DNA of 64,000 nucleotides from Modestobacter sp. DSM 44400 (GCF_900107175.1 NZ_FNOZ01000001.1:310001-374000); one strand, 5' to 3'; counted from the first letter of the stretch, positions 10,650-30,404 are shown. Program-made: numbers and translations. The notes: generated from the letters alone by a model not told the origin.

Positions 10650-10955
10650 TTACTGGATGTTGACGTCGACCGAAGCCGGCAGGTCGATGCGCATGAGCGC
10701 GTCGACCGTCTTCGGCGTCGGGTCGAGGATGTCGATGAGCCGCTTGTGCGTGCGCATTTCGAAGTGCTCGCGCGAGTCCTTGTACTTGTGCGGAGACCGG
10801 ATCACGCAGTACACGTTCTTCTCCGTCGGCAGCGGCACCGGGCCGACGACGCGCGCTCCGGTCTTCGTCACCGTGTCCACGATGCGCCGCGCCGAGGCAT
10901 CGATCGCCTCGTGGTCGTAGGCCTTCAGCCGGATGCGGATCTTCTGTCCCGCCAT
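10650..10955 (-). CDS. rpsJ: 30S ribosomal protein S10 (uS10) / NusE
   Basis: S10 doubles as the transcription antitermination factor NusE and binds NusG (encoded at 31858-32757). 101 residues with [59 protein letters not shown]. The ATG at 10955 is the family start; an in-frame opening to 10997 adds 14 residues without support. First gene of the S10 operon; its promoter should lie in the 123 bp after tuf. Confidence 0.97.
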   Translation of the reverse strand: MAGQKIRIRLKAYDHEAIDASARRIVDTVTKTGARVVGPVPLPTEKNVYCVIRSPHKYKDSREHFEMRTHKRLIDILDPTPKTVDALMRIDLPASVDVNIQ

Positions 10956-11040
10956 CGCCTGTCTTCGCTCCTGCCGATCGGGTGTTTCGAAAGTCACAGC
11001 TGGGTCGGATGACCCGGGGGTCCCGGGGCGACCCGGGAAT

Positions 11041-11072
11041 GGTGGGCGACGACCGTCAGGCCGCCGCCCACC
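11041..11072 (-). terminator. Hairpin after tuf
   Basis: Arms ggtgggcg (11041-11048) and cgcccacc (11065-11072) form a stem six bases past the tuf stop, with further pairing possible in the loop. No T-run follows on the minus strand. Probably the end of the str operon or an mRNA 3' structure ahead of rpsJ. Confidence 0.5.
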
Positions 11073-11078
11073 AGGGGC

Positions 11079-12272
<1,194 letters not shown>

Positions 12273-12336
12273 TGGGTTCCTCTCTTCGTGTGTTTCGCAG
12301 TCGTACGCGAGTCTGGGGTTGCGGGCGGTGCTTGGC

Positions 12337-12361
12337 CGGCTGCGGGCAATGCCCGCGGCCG
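12337..12361 (-). other. Hairpin between fusA and tuf
   Basis: Arms cggctgcgggc (12337-12347) and gcccgcggccg (12351-12361) pair over 11 bases with one G-U type position and a 3-base loop, 8 bases past the fusA stop. No T-run; probably a processing or stabilising structure that lets tuf be expressed separately. Confidence 0.45.
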
Positions 12362-12369
12362 AGTGTTCG

Positions 12370-14469
<2,100 letters not shown>

Positions 14470-14574
14470 CGCTCTCACTCCTCTTCTTTCTCGTCCGTTC
14501 GCGGTGCCCGGGGGTCGCCCGGGCCGACCGCGGGCAGCGGCTGCCGATGGGCTGGGCGCATCAGCGGTGGTGGA

Positions 14575-15045
14575 TCACCAGCGGTAGTGCGCGAAGGCCT
14601 TGTTCGACTCGGCCATCTTGTGCGTGTCCTCGCGGCGCTTCACGGCGGCACCGAGGCCGTTGCTGGCGTCGAGGAGCTCGTTCGTCAGACGCTCGGTCAT
14701 CGTCTTCTCGCGACGGCCCCGGCTGTACTGGATGAGCCAGCGCAGGCCCAGGGTCGTACTGCGGGAGGGACGCACCTCGATCGGCACCTGGTACGTCGCA
14801 CCGCCGACGCGGCGGCTGCGGACCTCGAGGGCCGGCTTGACGTTGTCCAGCGCGCGCTTGAGCGTGACCACCGGGTCGGTGTCGTTCTTGGCGCGAACGC
14901 CCTCGAGGGCGCCGTAGACGATCGCCTCGGCGATCGACCGCTTGCCGTCGACCAGCACCTTGTTCACCAGCTGGGTGACCAGCTGCGACTGGTACACCGG
15001 GTCGACGACGAGGGGACGCTTCGGGGCGGGGCCCTTGCGCGGCAT
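14575..15045 (-). CDS. rpsG: 30S ribosomal protein S7 (uS7)
   Basis: Head-organising 16S rRNA-binding protein and E. coli str-operon regulator. 156 residues: [36 protein letters not shown] and the C-terminal [14 protein letters not shown]. Its ATG overlaps the rpsL TAA by one base (TAATG), implying coupled translation. Confidence 0.98.
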   Translation of the reverse strand: MPRKGPAPKRPLVVDPVYQSQLVTQLVNKVLVDGKRSIAEAIVYGALEGVRAKNDTDPVVTLKRALDNVKPALEVRSRRVGGATYQVPIEVRPSRSTTLGLRWLIQYSRGRREKTMTERLTNELLDASNGLGAAVKRREDTHKMAESNKAFAHYRW

Positions 15046-15419
15046 TAGCTCTTCTCCTTCTTCGCGCCGTACTTACTGCGCGCCTGCTTGCGGCCGCGGA
15101 CTCCCTGGGTGTCCAGCGAGCCTCGGATGATCTTGTAACGGACGCCGGGGAGATCCTTCACCCGGCCGCCGCGCACGAGCACCATGGAGTGCTCCTGCAG
15201 GTTGTGCCCGACGCCCGGGATGTAGGCGGTCACCTCGATACCACTGGTGAGGCGGACGCGAGCGACCTTGCGCAGCGCCGAGTTCGGCTTCTTCGGCGTC
15301 GTCGTGTAGACGCGCGTGCACACGCCGCGGCGTTGAGGGGAACTCTTCAACGCCGGGGTCTTGGTCTTCTCGACCTTGTCCTCGCGGCCCTTGCGGACCA
15401 GCTGCTGGATCGTGGGCAT
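15045..15419 (-). CDS. rpsL: 30S ribosomal protein S12 (uS12)
   Basis: Decoding-centre protein, 124 residues. The streptomycin-relevant lysines K43 ([13 protein letters not shown]) and K88 ([12 protein letters not shown]) are both wild-type, so no rpsL-type streptomycin resistance is predicted. First gene of the str operon; its promoter must lie within the long gap upstream (15420-16095). Confidence 0.98.
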   Translation of the reverse strand: MPTIQQLVRKGREDKVEKTKTPALKSSPQRRGVCTRVYTTTPKKPNSALRKVARVRLTSGIEVTAYIPGVGHNLQEHSMVLVRGGRVKDLPGVRYKIIRGSLDTQGVRGRKQARSKYGAKKEKS

Positions 15420-16095
15420 GGGTGGCCTGGATCTCCTGCCTGCGCTGGGTCGTGCTGTGGATGGGTGGTGCGGTGCTGTTGTGTGCCCGGTCGCCCGGCC
15501 GTGCTCTGCGCGTCCGGCCGCAAGTCACCGTCCGGTACCCGCGGTCGGGCGTGTCCGCCCTTCGCCAGAACCGGCCAGCTGATCGAGCCGGACTCGTCGC
15601 CCCTCGCGACTCGGCACCAGCCTGCCCACTTGACGGTGGGCGGGACCCTCGGAACCGGTGATCGTCAACGACCTCCGGGCACCCAGGTGCACCGCGAACG
15701 GGAGCAAGGCCCAGATATCCCTGGGCACGGCTGACCACGATACCCGGGCATCGGAACCCGGTCAAAGCCGGGGTCCGACGCCTGCGCGGGCACCGCGCCG
15801 GCCGTCGGGAGAGGGAACGGGTCCGCGGGCCCGACACATTCCCCTGCGACGCGCCGTCCGTGGGTACCGGCCACCGCGGGCGGCCGGCGCGGGAGTGGCC
15901 GTGGAGGCCAGTATCGCGCGCGAACCGGTCGGAGCGCCGGCCGGAACCGTACCTCCCGGTGAATGTGTAGCCCGGCGCGCGTCCGGGCGGGATGGTCACC
16001 GGGCCACGTGTCGTTCTCGCCGTTCGCGTCGCTCCCGTCACCCCCTCCCCCTACCGTCGGGGCCGACCCGCTCACCCCGATCCCTGGAGGCCGCC
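15420..16095. other. 676-bp gap between divergent rpsL and the protease gene
   Basis: No convincing gene. The region separates the minus-strand str operon from the plus-strand protease gene and should contain both promoters. Long open frames cross it on both strands but have no recognisable protein features and no ribosome binding sites. Immediately before the protease start a GGAGG (16086-16090) is visible. Confidence 0.5.
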
Positions 16096-17097
16096 GTGCT
16101 CCCCGACTCCGCCCGTGAGCTCAAGGCTCGTCTGTCGCGCCTGCTGTCCGAGGCGCCGCCCGGGAGCGTCACCACCAGCGCCGTGAACGACGGTGAACTC
16201 GCCGGTACCGGGGCGACCCGCTGGAGCGGGGTGGCGCTCGGCCTGGCGCCCGTAGGGACGGACTCTGTGCACCTGGCGATCCGGCTGGTCGACCGCGCCG
16301 ACGCCGAGGTGGTCCTCAGCGGTCTGGGCGACGCCGCCCGGGCCGAGGTCGACGTCCGGGTGATCGGTCGGGTGCAGGCTCTGTCCTCACTCACCCCGGG
16401 CGAGCTGCAGCAGCGCGTGCGGCCACTGCGCCCGGGCCTCTCGATCGGTCATCCCCACGTGACCGCCGGGACGCTGGGCGGCTTCGTCCGGCGGCCGCGG
16501 TCCAGCGGGCTGCTGGTGCTGAGCAACAACCACGTGCTGGCCGACAGCGGGTCCGGCCGTGCAGGCGACCTGGCGCTGCAGCCGGGCGCGGCCGACGGCG
16601 GCGCCACGGCCGACCGGATCGGCGTGCTGAACTCCTTCGCGAACCTGAGCGCCGAACCCGGCAACCTCGTCGACGCGGCGCTCGCCACGCTCGACGACGG
16701 CGTCGAGGCCGACCCGGGCGGCTATCCCGGGGGCCAGCTGGCCGCCCTGGTGGCCGCGGTGGACGACATCGACCCAGAGGAGGCGGTGGAGAAGGTCGGG
16801 CGTACGACCGGGCACACCCACGGTCGGGTCACCGCGGTGGAGGTGGACGGGGTAGGGGTCCAGTATGACGACGGAGTGCACACGTTCGACGATCAGGTGG
16901 AGGTCGAGGGGCTCAGCGGCGGGTTCAGCGCCGGTGGCGACAGTGGCTCGGTCATCTGGCGCAGCCGCGACCGGGCGCCGCTGGCCCTGCTGTTCGCCGG
17001 CTCGGAGACCGGGGGCAGCGCCGGCGGCGGGGTCACCTTCGGCAACCCGTTCGCCACCGTGCTGGCCACCCTGGGGGTGGAGTGGGTGTCCTCCTGA
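16096..17097 (+). CDS. Trypsin-like serine protease, cytoplasmic, with N-terminal accessory domain
   Basis: 333 residues from a GTG at 16096 with GGAGG 5 bases upstream. The second half is a chymotrypsin-fold protease: His146 in LSNNHVLAD, Asp193 in GNLVDAALATL and Ser283 in SAGGDSGSVIW form a credible catalytic triad. Residues 1-100 form a separate alpha/beta-looking domain (GVALGLAPVGTDSVHLAIRL ... VRVIGRVQAL). There is no signal peptide or membrane segment, so the enzyme is probably cytoplasmic, which is unusual for this fold. Substrate unknown. The next gene encodes a protein resembling residues 45-96. It is related in general architecture to Nal1-type plant/bacterial trypsin-like proteins, but I cannot assign a family with certainty. 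Confidence 0.75.
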   Translation: MLPDSARELKARLSRLLSEAPPGSVTTSAVNDGELAGTGATRWSGVALGLAPVGTDSVHLAIRLVDRADAEVVLSGLGDAARAEVDVRVIGRVQALSSLTPGELQQRVRPLRPGLSIGHPHVTAGTLGGFVRRPRSSGLLVLSNNHVLADSGSGRAGDLALQPGAADGGATADRIGVLNSFANLSAEPGNLVDAALATLDDGVEADPGGYPGGQLAALVAAVDDIDPEEAVEKVGRTTGHTHGRVTAVEVDGVGVQYDDGVHTFDDQVEVEGLSGGFSAGGDSGSVIWRSRDRAPLALLFAGSETGGSAGGGVTFGNPFATVLATLGVEWVSS

Positions 17098-17121
17098 GCC
17101 GTTGAAGAGCACCATGGGTGC

Positions 17122-17337
17122 ATGACGGACCGTGCCACTGCCCGTGCCGCGAAGATCACGCTGGCCACTCGCTTCGCCGGCGACCCCGGGGTAGCCGCGG
17201 TCGGGCTGACCCGCCGGGACGCGGAGTACGTGGTGCGGGTCGACCTGGTGGAGGCCGGCGCCGGCGCCCGGGTGCCCGACGACGTCGACGGCGTCCGCGT
17301 GGTCACCCACGTGATCGGGGTGGTGCGGGCGCTCTAG
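17122..17337 (+). CDS. Small protein resembling the N-terminal domain of the adjacent protease
   Basis: 71 residues, 24 bp after the protease stop and on the same strand, so probably co-transcribed. The sequence aligns by eye with protease residues 45-96: GVAAVGLTRRDAEYVVRVDLVEA against GVALGLAPVGTDSVHLAIRLVDR, then VTHVIGVVRAL against VDVRVIGRVQAL. It has no transmembrane segment and no catalytic motif. Ribosome binding site is weak (GAAGAG). A free copy of an accessory domain next to the enzyme suggests a regulator, inhibitor or assembly partner, but that is inference; it could also be a simple paralogue. Confidence 0.65.
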   Translation: MTDRATARAAKITLATRFAGDPGVAAVGLTRRDAEYVVRVDLVEAGAGARVPDDVDGVRVVTHVIGVVRAL

Positions 17338-17428
17338 CCACTCTCGCCACCCGGGTGGCCGGGCCCGGCCGCGCTACGGTCCCCAGCGGTGGCGCCGACG
17401 AGTGCGCCACGAACGCCGAGGAGGGCAC

Positions 17429-18469
17429 GTGCGCATCGGTATCCAGGCCAGCTATTCAGGGGGCTTCACAGAGACCGCGGCCGAGATTCGCGACCTGGAG
17501 GCGGCAGGGCTCGACGTCGTGATGTGCGCGGAGGTCTACACCTTCGACGCGGTCAGCCAGCTGGGCTACCTGGCGGCGGTGACCGAGACCGTGGAGCTGA
17601 TGAGCGGCATCCTGCCCATCTACAGCCGCACCCCTGCCCTGACCGCGATGACCGCCGCCGGCCTGGACTTCGTCTCCGGTGGCCGCTTCACCCTCGGGCT
17701 GGGCGCCTCCGGCCCGCAGGTCATCGAGGGCTGGCACGGGTTGCCGTACGACGCCCCGCTGCAGCGCACGCGCGAGGTGGTGGAGATCTGCCGCCAGGTG
17801 TGGCGCCGCGAACGGCTGGTGCACGACGGCCCCAAGTACACCGTGCCACTGCCGGCCGACCAGGGCACCGGGCTGGGCAAGCCGCTCAAGCTCATCAACA
17901 CCCCGGTGCGCGAACGGATCCCGGTGCTGCTGGCCGCGATCGGTCCGAAGAACGTCGAGCTGGCCGCCGAAATTGCCGAGAAGTGGGAGCCGATCTTCTT
18001 CCACCCCGAGCGCGCCGCCGACGTATGGGGCGCGCCTCTGGCGGCGGGCAAGGCCAAGCGTGACCCCACCCTGGGAGAGCTCGACGTCGTCGTCGGTGTG
18101 CCGGTTGCCATTGGTGGGAACGTCGACCACCTGCTGGAGGCAGTACGCCCCGGGGTGGCCCTCTACGTCGGCGGAATGGGCGCGAAGGGCCGGAACTTCT
18201 ACAACGACCTGGCCCGCCGCTACGGCTACGAGGCCGAGGCCGAGGCCATCCAGGAGCTCTACCTGGCCGGCCGAAAGGACGAGGCAGCGGCCGCGGTGCC
18301 CGAGGAGCTGGTGCGGGCCACGTCGCTGATCGGACCGGAGTCCTACGTCGCGGAGCGGATCGCGGCGTTCGCCGAGGCCGGCGTCACGACGATCAACGTG
18401 CAACCGATGGACGACAGCCGCAAGGGGCGTCTGCGCACCGTCGAGACGATGCGCCGGCTGGCCGGCTGA
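17429..18469 (+). CDS. LLM-class F420-dependent oxidoreductase (Rv3520c-like)
   Basis: 346-residue TIM-barrel flavin/F420 oxidoreductase of the luciferase-like family. N-terminus VRIGIQASYSGGF, the cofactor/substrate strand MSGILPIYSRTPALTAMTAAGLDFVSGGRFTLGLGASGPQVIEGWHG, IPVLLAAIGPKNVELAAEIAEKW and the C-terminal GVTTINVQP are typical of the F420-dependent branch named after Rv3520c. GTG start at 17429 has GAGGAGGG directly upstream. The substrate cannot be read from sequence. It is 91 bp after the small protein and followed by the strong hairpins shared with rpoC. Confidence 0.85.
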   Translation: MRIGIQASYSGGFTETAAEIRDLEAAGLDVVMCAEVYTFDAVSQLGYLAAVTETVELMSGILPIYSRTPALTAMTAAGLDFVSGGRFTLGLGASGPQVIEGWHGLPYDAPLQRTREVVEICRQVWRRERLVHDGPKYTVPLPADQGTGLGKPLKLINTPVRERIPVLLAAIGPKNVELAAEIAEKWEPIFFHPERAADVWGAPLAAGKAKRDPTLGELDVVVGVPVAIGGNVDHLLEAVRPGVALYVGGMGAKGRNFYNDLARRYGYEAEAEAIQELYLAGRKDEAAAAVPEELVRATSLIGPESYVAERIAAFAEAGVTTINVQPMDDSRKGRLRTVETMRRLAG

Positions 18470-18508
18470 ACTCGCCGGGCCGCATCCCGGGACCTGCCCC
18501 CCCAGAAC

Positions 18509-18575
18509 CCGTTGATCATCGGCGGGTGGCTGCTCGACACGCCACCCGGGGCAGCCACCCGCCGATGATCGACGG
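18509..18575. repeat. Near-perfect 25-bp inverted repeat (REP/MITE-like)
   Basis: A 20-bp perfect arm at 18514-18533 (beginning gatcatcggcgggtgg) is repeated inverted at 18551-18570 and the pairing extends outward to 24 of 25 positions (18509-18533 / 18551-18575), with a 17-base spacer. It lies in the convergent gap between the F420 oxidoreductase and rpoC, upstream of a separate terminator, so it is more than a simple terminator. It may be a REP-type element. Confidence 0.7.
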
Positions 18576-18613
18576 AAGCGCAGGCGAGGACTCCCCAGGA
18601 CACCACAGACCAC

Positions 18614-18646
18614 AGAGGGCCCCCAGGCATCGCCTGGGGGCCCTCT
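18614..18646. terminator. Bidirectional terminator hairpin at rpoC 3' end
   Basis: 15-bp perfect stem agagggcccccaggc / gcctgggggccctct with a 3-base loop, 16 bp from the rpoC stop. It lies in a convergent gap, so it can terminate both rpoC (minus) and the F420 oxidoreductase gene (plus). No strong T-run, as is common in GC-rich actinobacteria. Confidence 0.75.
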
Positions 18647-18661
18647 CTGTCACTCAGCGCG

Positions 18662-22567
<3,906 letters not shown>

Positions 22568-22639
22568 GTGGCTACCCCTTTCCCGGGGCTAGATAGCTCT
22601 TGTTTCTCTGCACTTTGTCTGTGCTTGTTGCTGTGGCCT

Positions 22640-22695
22640 GGAGGCCGGGGAGAGTTTTCGCGGAGCTTGCGGAGCGAAAACTTTCCCCGGCCTCC
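22640..22695 (-). other. 22-bp stem-loop directly after the rpoB stop
   Basis: Arms at 22640-22661 and 22674-22695 pair at 21 of 22 positions (central motif gttttcgc / gcgaaaac) with a 12-base loop. The outer base abuts the rpoB TAA (22696-22698). As rpoB and rpoC are expected to be co-transcribed, this is more likely an RNase processing or partial-attenuation site than a full terminator. Confidence 0.65.
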
Positions 22696-26205
<3,510 letters not shown>

Positions 26206-26793
26206 GATGCGTCCTTCCAAGGACCTCACGACGTGCGGGCGTACGGGTGCGGGTCGTCCTGGGTCGTCGTCGGTTTCGGCGGGGCTGCCTGCGACGGCCG
26301 GAGCACCCACCAGTGGGGTCAACACGAGGTGACCGGGATTCGATTCCGGGCACTCCAGGTGACCCGTGTCGGCGGGTCGGCAGTCAGAGGGCAGCGCAAC
26401 AGGAGACCCTACCCCTGCTCTGCGCCGGTGTCCACGTCGGGCCGCCGGAGCGGCCGGGGACCCACCCCGAGGGGCGGCCGGCGCCGCCCGCCGCACCGGC
26501 GGCCGGGGAGACCGGCCAGCGGGTACGGCGCGAGCGGGGCGCTGTCAGCTGCAGATGATGCCAGCGGACCGGCACCGTGGGGACCGCCACGCCGATGACA
26601 TGTGGACGGGCCGGCGGCAGCCAGTCGTCGGTGAGCAACGGGAGTTCGCTGCTCGCCCCGTCGGACGTGACGCACATCGCCGGGACCTCCGTCCAACGCA
26701 GCGAGGGCCGACCCACCGGAGTAGATCGGCCCTCGCTGGAGTGCGGGCGGTGCTGGTGGTGCTACCCGGCGGCCGGAGCCGCCGGGCGGGGGG
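26206..26793. other. 588-bp gap between rplL and rpoB
   Basis: Holds the hairpin described separately near the rplL end and, by position, the rpoBC promoter. Open frames on both strands lack similarity and start signals. I see no convincing gene or consensus promoter pair. Confidence 0.5.
26700..26737 (-). terminator. Hairpin downstream of rplL
   Basis: Perfect 12-bp stem agcgagggccga / tcggccctcgct with a 14-base loop, 57 bp past the rplL stop. Position matches the well-known partial attenuator between rplJL and rpoBC that sets the ratio of stalk protein to polymerase; no T-run follows. Confidence 0.6.
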
Positions 26794-27180
26794 TCACTTG
26801 ACGGTGACGGTCGCCCCGGCGCCCTCGAGGGAAGCCTTGGCCTTTTCGGCGGCGGCCTTGTCGACCTTCTCCAGGACCGGCTTCGGCGCACCGTCGACCA
26901 GGTCCTTGGCCTCCTTGAGGCCGAGCGAGGTCAGACCGCGCACCTCCTTGATGACCTGGATCTTCTTGTCGCCGGCAGCCTCGAGGATGACGTCGAACTC
27001 ATCCTGCTCGGCCGGGGCCTCGGCAGCGGCGCCACCGGCGGCCGGGGCGGCCGCAGCGGCGACCGGAGCGGCCGCGGTGACGTCGAAGGTGGTCTCGAAC
27101 TCCTTCACGAAGTCCGACAGCTCCAGGAGGGTCATCTCCTTGAAGGCGTCCAGCAGCTCGACGGTGGAAAGCTTGGCCAT
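26794..27180 (-). CDS. rplL: 50S ribosomal protein L7/L12 (bL12)
   Basis: Multi-copy stalk protein recruiting translation GTPases. 128 residues: N-terminal dimerisation helices ([27 protein letters not shown]), Ala/Pro-rich hinge, and C-terminal factor-binding domain with [30 protein letters not shown]. Acidic as usual. 17 bp after rplJ. Confidence 0.98.
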   Translation of the reverse strand: MAKLSTVELLDAFKEMTLLELSDFVKEFETTFDVTAAAPVAAAAAPAAGGAAAEAPAEQDEFDVILEAAGDKKIQVIKEVRGLTSLGLKEAKDLVDGAPKPVLEKVDKAAAEKAKASLEGAGATVTVK

Positions 27181-27197
27181 GGTGTCTCCTTGGGGGG

Positions 27198-27839
27198 TCA
27201 GTCGGTGCTGGCCGCGGTGTCCGCGGCAGCAGCGGTGGTGTCGGGTGTGGTATCAACAGCAGCGGTGTCGTCGGCAGCAGCCGGAGCGGCCGTGTCGTCG
27301 GCGGCAGGAGTCGCGGAGCCCTCGGCGGACTCCTTCTTCTCCTGCAGCGCGGCGGCCAGCCGGGCGACCTGCGACAGCGGGGCCTGGAACAGCCCGGCAG
27401 CCTTGGTCAGGTTGCCCTTCATCGCGCCGGCCAGCTTGGCCAGCAGGACCTCGCGGGACTCGACGTCGGCGAGGCGGGTGACCTCGGCGGCATCGACCGT
27501 GCGGCCCTCGACGACGCCACCCTTGACGACGAGCATCGGGTTGGTGCGCGCGAAGTCGCGGATCGCCTTGGCGGCCTCCACCGGGTCGCCGGAGACGAAG
27601 GCGATGGCGGTCGGGCCGTTGAGCAGCGGGGCGAGGTCGGAGTGACCGACGGCGTCCACCGCCCGCTTCGTCAAGGTGTTCTTGACGACGGCGTAGCTGC
27701 TGCCCGCACCGAGGGAACGGCGCAGCTGGGTCAGCTGCGCCACGGTCAGCCCGCGGTACTCGGTGAGCACGGCCGCACTGGACTCCTGGAACAGGCTGGT
27801 GATCTCCTCGATCACCGCGGCCTTGGCCTGCGTGGGCAT
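27198..27839 (-). CDS. rplJ: 50S ribosomal protein L10 (uL10) with acidic Ala-rich tail
   Basis: Stalk base protein to which L7/L12 dimers bind. 213 residues: [49 protein letters not shown]. The C-terminal helix binding L7/L12 is followed by about 40 residues of Ala/Asp/Thr low-complexity sequence. ATG at 27839 with GAGAGGAGG upstream; a much longer open frame antisense to the methyltransferase gene is an artefact. Confidence 0.96.
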   Translation of the reverse strand: MPTQAKAAVIEEITSLFQESSAAVLTEYRGLTVAQLTQLRRSLGAGSSYAVVKNTLTKRAVDAVGHSDLAPLLNGPTAIAFVSGDPVEAAKAIRDFARTNPMLVVKGGVVEGRTVDAAEVTRLADVESREVLLAKLAGAMKGNLTKAAGLFQAPLSQVARLAAALQEKKESAEGSATPAADDTAAPAAADDTAAVDTTPDTTAAAADTAASTD

Positions 27840-28199
27840 GGGCCTCCTCTCGTCTGTCGGGCGACCACCGGCCGGCGTGCACACGGACGTCGATGGCCCC
27901 GGAGACGGCGAACGCCCCGGCGCAGGGCGCACGGGGCGAGGTACGGCCGCGACCCGCGGGCACGGGGCCCAGGTCACGACGCGTTCGTCGTACCGTCCAC
28001 CTGCGCGGGTCGCCCGGAGGTCCGGGACCTTCGATCGCACGCACGCGTGCGACGACCAGCGGTCTTGGGGGGAACGCAGGCAAGGGTACGCCATCGGCCG
28101 CGGGCGTCGGCCGGCGGTGCGGGGACGACGGCAGCACCGGGGCCATCCGGGCGTCGGGGTAGCACCGAACGCCTTCGCGGACCCGCCCCCGACGACAGG
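27840..28199 (-). promoter_or_regulatory. rplJ 5' leader / divergent promoter region
   Basis: 360 bp between divergent rplJ and the methyltransferase gene with no gene. Bacterial rplJL leaders commonly carry a structured RNA bound by L10(L12)4. The sequence is very GC-rich and could fold, but I could not identify the conserved kink-turn element, so this is a positional inference. Confidence 0.35.
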
Positions 28200-29525
28200 A
28201 TGCCCGTGCCCACCACCCCTCCCCCCGACCGCTCCGTCGCCGGGCGCCTGGCCGCCGTCGCCACCGACGTGCTCGGCGACCTGCCGGTCCGGATCCGCGC
28301 CTGGGACGGCAGCCAGGCCGGCCCCGAGAACGCGCCCGTCGTCGTCCTGCGCAGCCGCCGGGCGCTGCGCCGGCTGCTGTGGAACCCGAACGAGCTGGGG
28401 CTGGCCCGGGCCTACGTCGCCGGCGAGCTGGACGTCGACGGGGACCTGGCCGAGGGGCTGTCCCAGGTGTGGTCGGTCATCGGCAGCCGCCCGCCGGCAG
28501 TGCCCCGCCGGCGCGACCAGCTGCGCTGGGCGGGGACCGCGCTGCGGCTGGGCATCCTGGGCCGCCGGCCAGCCGCGCCGCCGGAGGAGGCCGTGCTGTC
28601 CGGGCAGCGGCACACCACTGACCGGGACAGCGACGCGATCAGCTACCACTACGACCAGAGCAACGACCTCTACGCCGCCCTCCTCGACGAGCAGATGGCC
28701 TACTCGTGCGCGTACTTCCGCGCCGACCCGGCGACCGACCCGGGAGCCGCCGACGGCAGCTACACCGTCACCGAGGCACAGCGGGACAAGCTGGATCTGG
28801 TCTGCCGCAAGCTCGGCCTGCAGCCGGGCAGGCGACTGCTGGACGTCGGCTGCGGCTGGGGGTCGCTGATCCTGCACGCCGCCGAGCACCACGGCGTGCA
28901 CGCCACCGGCGTCACCATCTCCGCCCAGCAGCGCGACCACGTGGAGAAGCTGGTCGCCGAACGCGGGCTCGCCGACCGGGTCAGCGTGCGGCTGCAGGAC
29001 TACCGGGACGTGCCGGTCCCGCCCGAGGGTCGCTACGACGCGGTGTCCTCGATCGAGATGAGCGAACACGTCGGCCAGGGGCAGTACCCCGTCTACGCCG
29101 CCACGCTGCACCGCCTGGTGCGCCCGGGCGGGCGGGTGCTCGTGCAGGCCATGAGCCACGCGAGTGCCCCGGGCGGGGGCGCCTTCATCGAGCGCTACGT
29201 CGCCCCGGACATGCACATGCGGCCCACCTGGGACACCGTTGCACTGCTCGCCGCGCCGGGCCTCGAACTGCGAGACGTGGAGAGCCTCCGCGAGCACTAC
29301 GTATGGACCGTGCAGGCCTGGGCCCGGCAGCTCGAAGACCGCTGGGACGACGTCGTCGCGCTCATCGGGGTCGCCGGTGCCCGCATCTGGCGCCTCTACC
29401 TGGCCGGCGGCGGGCTTACCTTCCGCGAGGGCCGGATGGGCGTGGACCAGCTGCTGTTCGTGCGGCCCACCGAAGGGGGTGGGTCCGGCATGCCGGCCAC
29501 CCGCCGGGACTGGGTCCTCGGCTGA
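28200..29525 (+). CDS. Cyclopropane-fatty-acyl-phospholipid synthase family methyltransferase
   Basis: 441 residues. SAM-dependent enzyme acting on unsaturated acyl chains of membrane phospholipids to form a cyclopropane or mid-chain methyl branch. Motif [12 protein letters not shown] (213-223), the acceptor-site segment [25 protein letters not shown] (149-173) and SIEMSEHVG are family hallmarks. The ATG at 28200 abuts an AGGA; a GTG at 28206 has better spacing to it, so the protein may start two codons later. A DUF1295 membrane protein gene overlaps its stop, a pairing seen in actinobacterial methyl-branched lipid loci. Whether it makes cyclopropane or 10-methyl/methylene products cannot be decided. 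Confidence 0.88.
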   Translation: MPVPTTPPPDRSVAGRLAAVATDVLGDLPVRIRAWDGSQAGPENAPVVVLRSRRALRRLLWNPNELGLARAYVAGELDVDGDLAEGLSQVWSVIGSRPPAVPRRRDQLRWAGTALRLGILGRRPAAPPEEAVLSGQRHTTDRDSDAISYHYDQSNDLYAALLDEQMAYSCAYFRADPATDPGAADGSYTVTEAQRDKLDLVCRKLGLQPGRRLLDVGCGWGSLILHAAEHHGVHATGVTISAQQRDHVEKLVAERGLADRVSVRLQDYRDVPVPPEGRYDAVSSIEMSEHVGQGQYPVYAATLHRLVRPGGRVLVQAMSHASAPGGGAFIERYVAPDMHMRPTWDTVALLAAPGLELRDVESLREHYVWTVQAWARQLEDRWDDVVALIGVAGARIWRLYLAGGGLTFREGRMGVDQLLFVRPTEGGGSGMPATRRDWVLG

Positions 29526-30358
29526 CCGCACCCGGGCTGGACTGGGGCACCTTCGGCCTCGACGCGGCCCTCACCGCGGGAGCGGTCTGGCTGCTCCTGA
29601 CCGCCACCTGGGTCGTCGCGCTCCAGCTCGGCCGGCACTCCGTGGTCGACATCGTCTGGGGCGCCGGGTTCACGGTGGTCGCCGTCCTCAGCGTGCTGCT
29701 GGCCGCCGCGCACGGCGTCGGGAACCCCGGACGAGGGTGGCTGGTCGTCGTCCTCACCGGCGTGTGGGGGCTGAGGCTGGCGGTGCACATCGCCCGGCGC
29801 AACGCCGGGCGCGGCGAGGACCCGCGGTACGCCGACATCGCCGCCCGGGCCGCCGGCTCCCCGGCCGCGCACCTGTACCGCCGGGTCTACCTGGTGCAGG
29901 CCGCGGCGATGTGGGTGGTCTCGCTACCGCTGCAGGTCGCTGCCCACCAGGAGGGGCCGCTGACCTCGGGTTGGGCCCTGCTGGTCATGGTGCTGGGGAT
30001 CCTGCTCTGGGCCGTCGGGCTGTTCTTCGAGGCGGTCGGCGACGCGCAGCTGGCCCGGTTCACCGCCGATCCGGCCAACGCTGGGCGGGTCAACGACCGG
30101 GGTCTGTGGCGGTACACGCGGCACCCGAACTACTTCGGTGACGCCTGCGTGTGGTGGGGGCTGTTTCTGCTGTCGGCCCGGCACTGGTCGGGGTGGGTGT
30201 TCGTGTGCGCCCCGGCGCTGATGACCTGGACGCTGGCCCGCGGCACCGGAGCGCCGCTGACCGAGAAGCGGATGGCGACCTCGCGCCGCGGCTACGCCGA
30301 GTACGTGCAGCGGACCAGCGGCTTCGTGCCGCTGCCGCCCCGGGCCCGGAGACGGTGA
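29522..30358 (+). CDS. DUF1295 integral membrane protein (steroid-reductase/ICMT-like fold)
   Basis: About 278 residues with six or more hydrophobic segments. The C-terminal [17 protein letters not shown] ... [27 protein letters not shown] block is the hallmark of DUF1295 proteins, which resemble 5-alpha-steroid reductases and isoprenylcysteine methyltransferases. The reading frame opens inside the methyltransferase gene and I find no ATG, GTG or TTG near the expected start; a CTG at 29522 overlaps the upstream TGA (CTGA). The next GTG, at 29642, would delete the first membrane segment. Likely acts with the upstream methyltransferase on branched acyl chains, perhaps as a reductase. Confidence 0.8.
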   Translation: MTAPGLDWGTFGLDAALTAGAVWLLLTATWVVALQLGRHSVVDIVWGAGFTVVAVLSVLLAAAHGVGNPGRGWLVVVLTGVWGLRLAVHIARRNAGRGEDPRYADIAARAAGSPAAHLYRRVYLVQAAAMWVVSLPLQVAAHQEGPLTSGWALLVMVLGILLWAVGLFFEAVGDAQLARFTADPANAGRVNDRGLWRYTRHPNYFGDACVWWGLFLLSARHWSGWVFVCAPALMTWTLARGTGAPLTEKRMATSRRGYAEYVQRTSGFVPLPPRARRR

Positions 30359-30378
30359 GGGCCCTGAGACGCCAGAAG

Positions 30379-30404
30379 GGCCCCGCAGCGTACGCTGCGG
30401 GGCC
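30379..30404. terminator. Bidirectional terminator, DUF1295 gene / rplA
   Basis: Perfect 12-bp stem ggccccgcagcg / cgctgcggggcc with a minimal loop, 21 bp after the DUF1295 stop in a convergent gap. A short gttct follows on the plus strand. Confidence 0.75.

Noticed and set aside
15658-16095. N-terminal extension of the protease frame
   Set aside because: No ribosome binding site or domain; Arg/Pro-rich composition typical of non-coding GC-rich sequence; GTG 16096 has a good GGAGG.
27642-28199. Plus-strand open frame extending the methyltransferase gene far upstream, antisense to rplJ
   Set aside because: It overlaps rplJ and its leader, has no similarity, and the methyltransferase N-terminus is already complete at 28200.
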